Origin: Leucaena leucocephala
Taxonomy: Eukaryota > Streptophyta > Magnoliopsida > Fabales > Fabaceae
Direction of reading: 5' to 3'
Length of the DNA stretch: 64,000 bases
NCBI GenBank assembly: GCA_037074615.1
Contig: CM073522.1
Span: 23,062,962-23,126,961 of the forward strand
Under the pieces are notes generated by a model. That model did no database searches. It was not told where the DNA came from and saw only the letters and a list, made by a program, of their open reading frames with translations. The number at the start of each line of letters is the position of its first letter. Position 1 is the stretch's first letter. Made by a program: the position numbers and the translations under genes. Positions 58,294 to 64,000 of this stretch are shown piece after piece.

Positions 58294-59753
58294 CTGGACC
58301 AGTATCAAAAGCCCCATACAGGATGGCTCCCAATGAAATGATGGAATTGAAGAAGCAAATTGAGCAGCTATTGGAGAAGGGTTTCATACGACCCAGTGTA
58401 TCGCCATGGGGTGCTCCAGTACTATTTGTCAAGAAGAAAGATGGCAGCTTCAGGCTATGTATTGACTACAGGGAATTAAATAAGCTTACGGTTAAGAACA
58501 AGTATCCTCTTCCCAGAATTGATGACCTGCTAGACCAATTGGCAGGAGCGAGCTTATTCTCCAAGATTGACTTGAGATCTAGCTACCATCAACTAAGGGT
58601 CAAGCCAGATGATATTCCAAAGACGGCGTTCAGAACGCGCTACGGACATTTTGAATTTTTGGTGATGCCTTTTGGGCTAACCAATGCCCCTGCTATTTTC
58701 ATGGATTATATGAATCGGATCTTCAGGCCTTATCTAGATCAGTTCATTGTGGTCTTTATTGATGATATTCTGGTGTACTCCAAATCTCCAGAGGAGCATG
58801 AAAGGCATTTGAGGATTGTTCTTGGTACCCTTAAAGAGAAGAAACTCTATGCTAAGCTGAGTAAATGCGAGTTTTGGCTGTCAGAAGTCAAATTTCTTGG
58901 TCATGTCATATCCCGAGATGGGGTAGCTGTAGATCCTAGCAAAGTTGAAGCAGTTTTGAGCTGGGAGCAGCCAAGGACAGTGACGGAGATTAGAAGTTTT
59001 CTCGGCCTAGCAGGGTACTACAGAAGATTTACTCAAGACTTTTCTCGAATTGCCTTACTACTTACCAAGCTGACCAGAAAGAATCAGCAGTTTAAGTGGG
59101 ATGAGAAGTTCGAGGCTAGCTTCCAAGAGTTGAAGCAGAGATTAACCACTACTCCCGTGCTGATTATTCCAGACCCCACTTAGACTTATGTAGTCTACAC
59201 TGATGCTAGCAAGCAGGGGTTGGGATGTGTGCTGATGCAGCAAGGTCGAGTAGTAGCCTACGCCTCTCGGCAGTTAAAGCCATATGAAGAGAATTATCCC
59301 ACTCATGATCTGGAGCTTGCTGCGGTGGTTTATGCCCTAAAGATATGGAGGCACTATTTATATGGAGCAACGATAGAGTTGTTTTGCGACCACAAAAGCC
59401 TGAAATATCTGCAAGATCAGGAGGAGCTGAATATGAGGCAACGGCGATGGATGGAATTGTTAAAAGATTATGACTTCCAGATTAAATACCATCCAGGAAA
59501 AGCCAATGTGGTAGCTGATGCCCTGAGTAGAAAGGTGGTGCAGGTTGCATACATGATGATCAAAGAATTAGAACTGATAGAAGATATGCGCGATTTAAGC
59601 CCTCTATATCAAATGCAACTGACGGAGAATCCTTTCGGAGGAGTTCATGTCAAGGCCTGCATATAAGATGAGATAAAAGAGGCTCAAAAGTAGGATAAGC
59701 TCGGGGCAATATTCAAAGACAAGCTGGAGAAGGGGAAGACAAGGAATTTTGAG
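58294..59753 (+). pseudogene. pol: G4 pol, RT and RNase H part
   Basis: Resumes the frame left at 46035. RT motifs: FVKKKDGSFRLCIDYRELNK, FSKIDLRSSYHQLR (Ser where G1 has Gly), MPFGLTNAPAIF, and the catalytic FIDD at 58755-58766. After TAG 59181-59183 (CAG in G1), RNase H follows with VYTDASKQGLG, FCDHKSLKYL and the intact VADALSRK. More stops are TAA 59664-59666 (GAA in G1) and TAG 59691-59693 (CAG in G1). An ORF finder would begin this frame in LTR sequence at 58260, but those first residues are not pol. Confidence 0.92.
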
Positions 59754-61088
59754 ATGTCCCCAGACGAATTGCTACAGTTTAGGGGAAGACCCTATATCCC
59801 AAATGTTGTGGGATTAAGGGAAAGGATTCTGGAGAAAGCACATAAAAGTCGATATACTGTACATCCAGGTATGATCAAGATGTACCATGATGTTAAAAGG
59901 TTATTTTGGTGGCCTGGATTGAAGAAAGATGTTGTGACTTACGTATCTAGGTGCTTAACCTGCCAGAAAGTGAAAGTTGAACATCAAAAGCTAGCAGGAA
60001 CATTGCAGCCTCTAGATATCCCTGAGTGGAAATGGGATGGGATTGCCATGGACTTTGTGGAAGGACTACCCCTGACTCCAAGTAGACATGATGCAGTGTG
60101 GGTAGTAATTGATCGACTGACAAAGTCAGCACATTTTCTGGCAATCAATAAGAGAGATTCTCTTGAAAAGCTGGCAAGGCTGTATATAAAGGAGATCGTT
60201 AGGCTTCATGGTATCCCGAGCAGCATTGTGTCTGATAGAGACCCTCGATTTACTTCAAATTTCTGGAGGGCTTTACAGGAAGAAATGGGCACTACTCTCA
60301 GATTTAGTACAGCTTATCATCCTCAGACAGATGGTCAATCCGAAAGAACAATACAAACGTTAGAGGATATGCTGAGAGCATGTGTCTTGGATTTCAAAGG
60401 CAGCTGGGATATCCATTTACCCCTTATAGAGTTTGCCAATAACAATAGTTATCAGGCCAGTATTCAGATGGCACCTTTTGAAGCACTTTATAGACGTAAA
60501 TGTAGATCCCCCTTATGCTGGCTAGAGCTAAGCGAGAGAAGAATGCTTGGTCCGGATATAGTGGATCAAACTGTAGAGCAGGTTGCAATAATTAGAAAAT
60601 GATTGTTGACGGCTCAAAGCAGACAGAAAAGTTATGCAGATGTCAGAAGGAAGCCGTTGGAGTTTGAAGAAGGAGAACATGTATTCCTTAAGTTAACTCC
60701 AACCACAGGAGCCGGACGATCGATCAAAGTGAAGACATTGCATCCAAGATACATCGGACCATTCTAGATTCTCTCAAAGATAGGAGCAGTAGCATACAAG
60801 TTGGCTCTTCCTCCGAATCTCAGCCAGATACATGATGTGTTCCATGTTTCCCAATTAAAGAAGTATATTCCAGATCCATCTCATGTGATTGAGCAGGATG
60901 AGGTCGCACTGTGAGATGACTTGACCTATGAGGTTGGACCAGTGCGAATTGTGGATAGAAAAGTCAAGCAGTTGCGGAGTAAGCAAATTCCTTTAGTAAA
61001 AGTGATCTGGAAAGGCTTGACTGAGCATGAAGCTACATGGGAAACAGAAGAAAAGATGAGGGAAAAATATCCTGAGTTGTTTCCATAA
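59754..61088 (+). pseudogene. pol: G4 pol, integrase and chromodomain-like tail
   Basis: Same frame. HHCC finger (HKSRYTVHPGMIKMYHD to CLTCQK), core with VVIDRLTKSAHFLA, SDRDPRF and HPQTDGQSERTIQTLEDML (complete D-D-E), then LLTAQSRQKSYADVRRKP, KTLHPRYIGPF, IHDVFHVSQLKKYIPD and the chromodomain-like VKVIWKGLTEHEATWE. Stops are TGA 60600-60602, TAG 60765-60767 and TGA 60912-60914 (CGA in G1). The normal stop is TAA at 61086-61088. The first 282 codons, with the whole catalytic core, are open. Confidence 0.92.
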
Positions 61089-61127
61089 GAGGGATGTAAT
61101 GTAAATTTTGAGGACGAAATTTATTTT

Positions 61128-61141
61128 AAGGGGGAGAGAAA
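61128..61141 (+). other. Polypurine tract of G4
   Basis: AAGGGGGAGAGAAA directly before the 3' LTR start TGTAATATAC. Confidence 0.92.
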
Positions 61142-63982
61142 TGTAATATACTTAATTTCTGTACTGATTTCCATGTACAGATTAAATAGAATATATGAGT
61201 TCTGTTTCAGGAAAAAGATGTGGTCCTTTATGTAAAGAAAATGATTAAATTGCAAAAGAAAAGAAATGAAAGGACTTAAATGCAAATATGGAAAGTTTAA
61301 GGTTAGGAAAGGAAGGTAGACAAAAATGTGGGGTCTTAAAGTGTAATTCTAGCCAAATAAAGGGACTTAAGTGCAAAGAAGAAAAAGTTCCCTGGGGCTA
61401 AAGTATAATTAAAGAAAATTAGACCAGAAGTGGTTTGGACTGACCGGTGGCATTTCAGTCCCAGATTTTACCAGAAGATAGGGCAAGTGACGCTGGGTAA
61501 TCTAGCCTAATACCGGAATTTTTTAAGACTCCAGATAGCCAAAAATGGACTGATCGTCCGAAAGTTATAAAAATTTATACCGGATACCCTAGATTGCAGA
61601 TATAAGTGAGAAATTACAAGATGATGCACCCTTATGGGGCGGATGACAAGAAACAGACAGAATACCGATAGGAGGTCTGTAGAAAAAGTTATTCACAAAT
61701 TAGCAAATCCAGACGGGAGTATGAGGCCTCCGGGGATCCGGGTAGGAGATTTATCGGTATTTGAAAAGGGACTGAATGAGTTCGGATAACCTCGGTCAGA
61801 TGACTGATATGACTCACAGGGATGCCTGAACACGCAGGCCAGTGTATCGGACAGAAGGAGCTGGTATCCGGAAAGGTGTATAATCGGTAAATAATAATTA
61901 AAATATTCCGTGAACTGGGGCAGAGGAAGATTCCTCGTAATGCGTGCCATACAGGTAATGGACCCAGGAAGCCCAAAAATGGCGCCATTAGAGGACCAAT
62001 AAGACTCTTGGACTGATAGGTGGGCCAGTGTCCAGTAGAACCCCAGAAAAGTGCGAAATTATGAAAATGCCCCTGTGTTGTACTAAAGGCTAGCAGATAA
62101 ATGGAGGGCATTCTGGTCATTCTAGATAGGCCCAGAGGCTAAGACATATCTAAATAAGGTTAACTAGAGCCAGTATATGCTATGACCAGGTCCAGAAAGG
62201 TGTGAAATGATGATTTTGCCCTTAGGGTTAAAATAGGACAAGAAAGGGCACCAAGGGCAATTTGGTCATTTCGTAGGGGATCTGTAACTGAGTCTGGACC
62301 CAGTATTAAAAAGTTAATGATATAAAGGGTCTAGATACTAAATGTGAGGTCAGTAGACATAAAAAAGATTTTCAGAAAAATCAGATTCAGGAAATGGCAC
62401 AGTTTTCGAGGAGATAGACCGGGCCGGTACCGGGTTGGACCGGAAAGCTTCCAGAAGGCTCTAGCTCCCTCTCAATTTTGTCACATGAAGAATGTGGGTG
62501 GTGAGGTGTCCCATGAGTTGGCATTGAGTGATGTCATGCATGATGCAGTAAAAAGAATAAAAGAAAATAGGAAATTCCAGGAAAAACCAGGACCACAGGA
62601 TCATAAGTCTTCAAAATTACAAGATTGCCGTTGCTCAACACTATAAATACCCCCTAGCTCCTCATTTGGGCACAAGCAGGAAAGAGAGGAAGAAAGAAAT
62701 TCTTGAGAGAGAAAGTGGAGAAAGAAAGAAGTAAGGAAGTTCTGGTGAAGTTGGAAGTAGTAGAGAAGTTCTGAAGCTCTGCTTTTGAGGTAGCAACTAA
62801 TCCTAGCTCTTATGTAATGTCTTTGTGATTTGTTGTGCTTTTGTTTGGTTGGATTGTTGTCTTATATGTTATGCTTGAAGCTCTATTCCAATGCTATGAT
62901 CATATGTTATTGAATATGGAAGCATGCAGCATACTTATCTGTACACAATCACAAGCAAGCACCGTCACTCTGCATTACATATATTGTTATGATTATTGCT
63001 ACTGGGATTCTTTTGAATCCCATTCCCAAATATAACATTACAGGGGAGGTTCTGTCAAAATAAAATTTAGAAATCTTAAGAGACGCCGTTATGCTGCCAA
63101 AATTCCGACAAGGAAGCAGGAACAGGGAAAGGAACTGATACGTACTGTGTACATAGTGCTGTCTAAGGAGGCTGGAAGTGAGTGGACCCAGCAAGTTCAT
63201 CCAGTATTTCCTGGGTACTACGTAGAATGGTAGTTCTCATGAGGGAATTACCGAATCGGTACAACATCGGTTACATTCTAAAGAAGAATTGTAGCAGTTA
63301 TGCTGCCGGATTTTAGACAGTGAAAGATGTAATAAAAATATGAGGGGGTTAGTCATGCACTAATATATAACAGTTGATTATTTAATATTAATTCTTATCT
63401 GGCATGTATGACTGATATATGTGTTGGTTGTATGCATGTGTATGTAAAGACTAAATGCTGAAAATAGGCTCAGTGAACAGTAATTCGTGAAGACCTATTC
63501 ATGTTTGATAAATCATTAAAAATAGCAAATGATTGAATTAATGTACGAAATGTTTAGGGTAAAAAGTATACATACTAAGATTTAATTTTATATATAGAAT
63601 TCCCCATTTGGATGTCTACAAGAAAAGATATAAAATGCTAAAATTGGGGACCAGAATGCTGGATTCAGGAGAAAATCACTGGATGAACAGTAAATTTGAA
63701 ACGTTGACCCACGTTGAATTGGTCAAGTAATGGTCAACCAATGATTTTTTCCTGAAATATAATTGAGTTATATTCATGTATCACTTTGAACCACTTCGTT
63801 TCGATTTTTCTAGAATTAGTTACGATTTTTCAAAGTCAAGTTACTTATCTGGAATTTACCACAGTGAACAGTACCCAATAAGAATAAAATTCCAGATTGA
63901 GAATTTGGACTTCAATAACCCTGAAAGTGGTTCCAAATGCTACTGAATAGTTCCTAAGATGTATAAAAATAAGGATGTGACA
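61142..63982 (+). repeat. G4 3' LTR
   Basis: 2841 bp, colinear with 40500-43321 apart from the 21-bp segment near 62415 that the 5' LTR lacks and a few small indels. Ends AAGGATGTGACA before the CTGTA duplication. Confidence 0.95.
62642..62649 (+). promoter_or_regulatory. TATA box of G4 3' LTR
   Basis: TATAAATA followed by CCCCCTAGC, at the same offset as 41979-41986. It could start transcripts that run antisense into the G3 integrase remnant. Confidence 0.7.
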
Positions 63983-64000
63983 CTGTATACCAGCTGTTAT
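63983..64000 (-). pseudogene. pol: G3 pol, first bases of the continuing integrase
   Basis: CTGTA (63983-63987) is the right target duplication of G4. The last 13 bases continue the G3 HHCC finger on the minus strand (compare AAGTCGATATACTGTACATC in G4), so G3 extends beyond the window. Confidence 0.75.

Larger units (their letters stand above)
40500..63982 (+). mobile_element. G4: full-length Ty3/gypsy element, host of G5
   Basis: Perfect target duplication CTGTA (40495-40499 and 63983-63987). Order: 5' LTR, PBS, extra ORF, gag, protease, [G5 insertion], RT, RNase H, integrase, chromodomain-like tail, PPT, 3' LTR. Removing G5 and one CTGGA copy restores the frame. Its own length without G5 is about 11.2 kb. 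The two LTRs differ by perhaps 1.5 % by eye, yet the element has lost the gag start codon and has eleven stops in gag-pol and three in the extra ORF. It is inserted in the integrase region of G3 in opposite orientation. Confidence 0.95.
21156..64000 (-). mobile_element. G3: Ty3/gypsy element, host of C1 and G4, runs off the window
   Basis: Visible on the minus strand: part of integrase (63988-64000, then 40499-39489), the C-terminal end of pol (27683-27462), the PPT, and a 3' LTR (27408-21156). The pieces join without gaps once S1, C1 and G4 are removed with one copy of each target duplication. RT, gag, PBS and the 5' LTR are beyond 64000. The last five bases before the LTR (GATCT, 21151-21155) are the expected left duplication. 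It is inserted in C0 and is the same family as G1 and G4, with an LTR of a different leader type. Confidence 0.88.

Noticed and set aside
1..64000. Integrated plant pararetrovirus
   Set aside because: All RT-bearing regions have integrase, LTRs, PBS, PPT and 5-bp target duplications, which pararetroviruses lack.

Overview
The window is plant nuclear DNA, most likely from an angiosperm, and consists almost entirely of LTR retrotransposons nested inside one another. No host gene, tRNA gene, rRNA gene or CRISPR array can be supported. The plant call rests on three things: Ty3/gypsy polyproteins with a chromodomain-like tail and long (2.8-3.6 kb) LTRs, which resemble the plant Tekay/Del chromoviruses; Ty1/copia elements primed by initiator Met-tRNA; and the dense nesting itself. 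Element names below (G = gypsy, C = copia, S = solo LTR, F = fragment) are local labels.

Left part, 1-18.7 kb. F1 (1-384) is the end of an LTR like that of G2, and F2 (385-652) is an unclassified LTR-like fragment. G1 (653-16096, +) is a gypsy element with the 3' part of its 5' LTR, a primer-binding site (PBS), an unusual open 232-codon ORF upstream of gag, a gag-pol frame broken only by nonsense codons, a polypurine tract (PPT) and a short 3' LTR. G2 (5604-13562, -) sits inside G1 pol, flanked by an AGAGG target-site duplication (TSD). G2 has two almost identical 3006-bp LTRs and carries only an intact gag, the structure called TR-GAG. G1 itself lies in an old decayed gypsy element, G0 (16097-18745, -).

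Right part, 18.7-64 kb. An old copia remnant, C0 (18746-21155, -), was entered by gypsy G3 (21156 to beyond 64000, -). G3 was then split by solo LTR S1 (TSD CCTTT), by copia C1 (27684-39483, -, TSD GGAAC) and by gypsy G4 (40500-63982, +, TSD CTGTA). C1 carries solo LTR S2 (TSD CCTCT) in its own LTR. G4 carries decayed gypsy G5 (46041-58293, +, TSD CTAGA/CTGGA), and G5 carries solo LTR S3 (54124-57733, TSD GTTTA). This gives five levels of nesting, C0 > G3 > G4 > G5 > S3.

The most interesting points are: (1) the extra ORF between PBS and gag, colinear in G1 and G4; (2) the very young gag-only element G2; (3) LTRs built from interchangeable start, leader and end modules, including two elements whose two LTRs end differently in the same way; (4) a TAG codon at the same place in gag of both full-length gypsy copies; and (5) arrays of short palindromes in the copia LTRs (GTCGCGACC in C1, ATCGATTA in C0). 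Coding decay in G1 and G4 is almost purely by nonsense mutation with no frameshift, as expected from 5-methylcytosine deamination in silenced DNA. Only the G1 extra ORF and the G2 gag remain open; every other coding region is a pseudogene.
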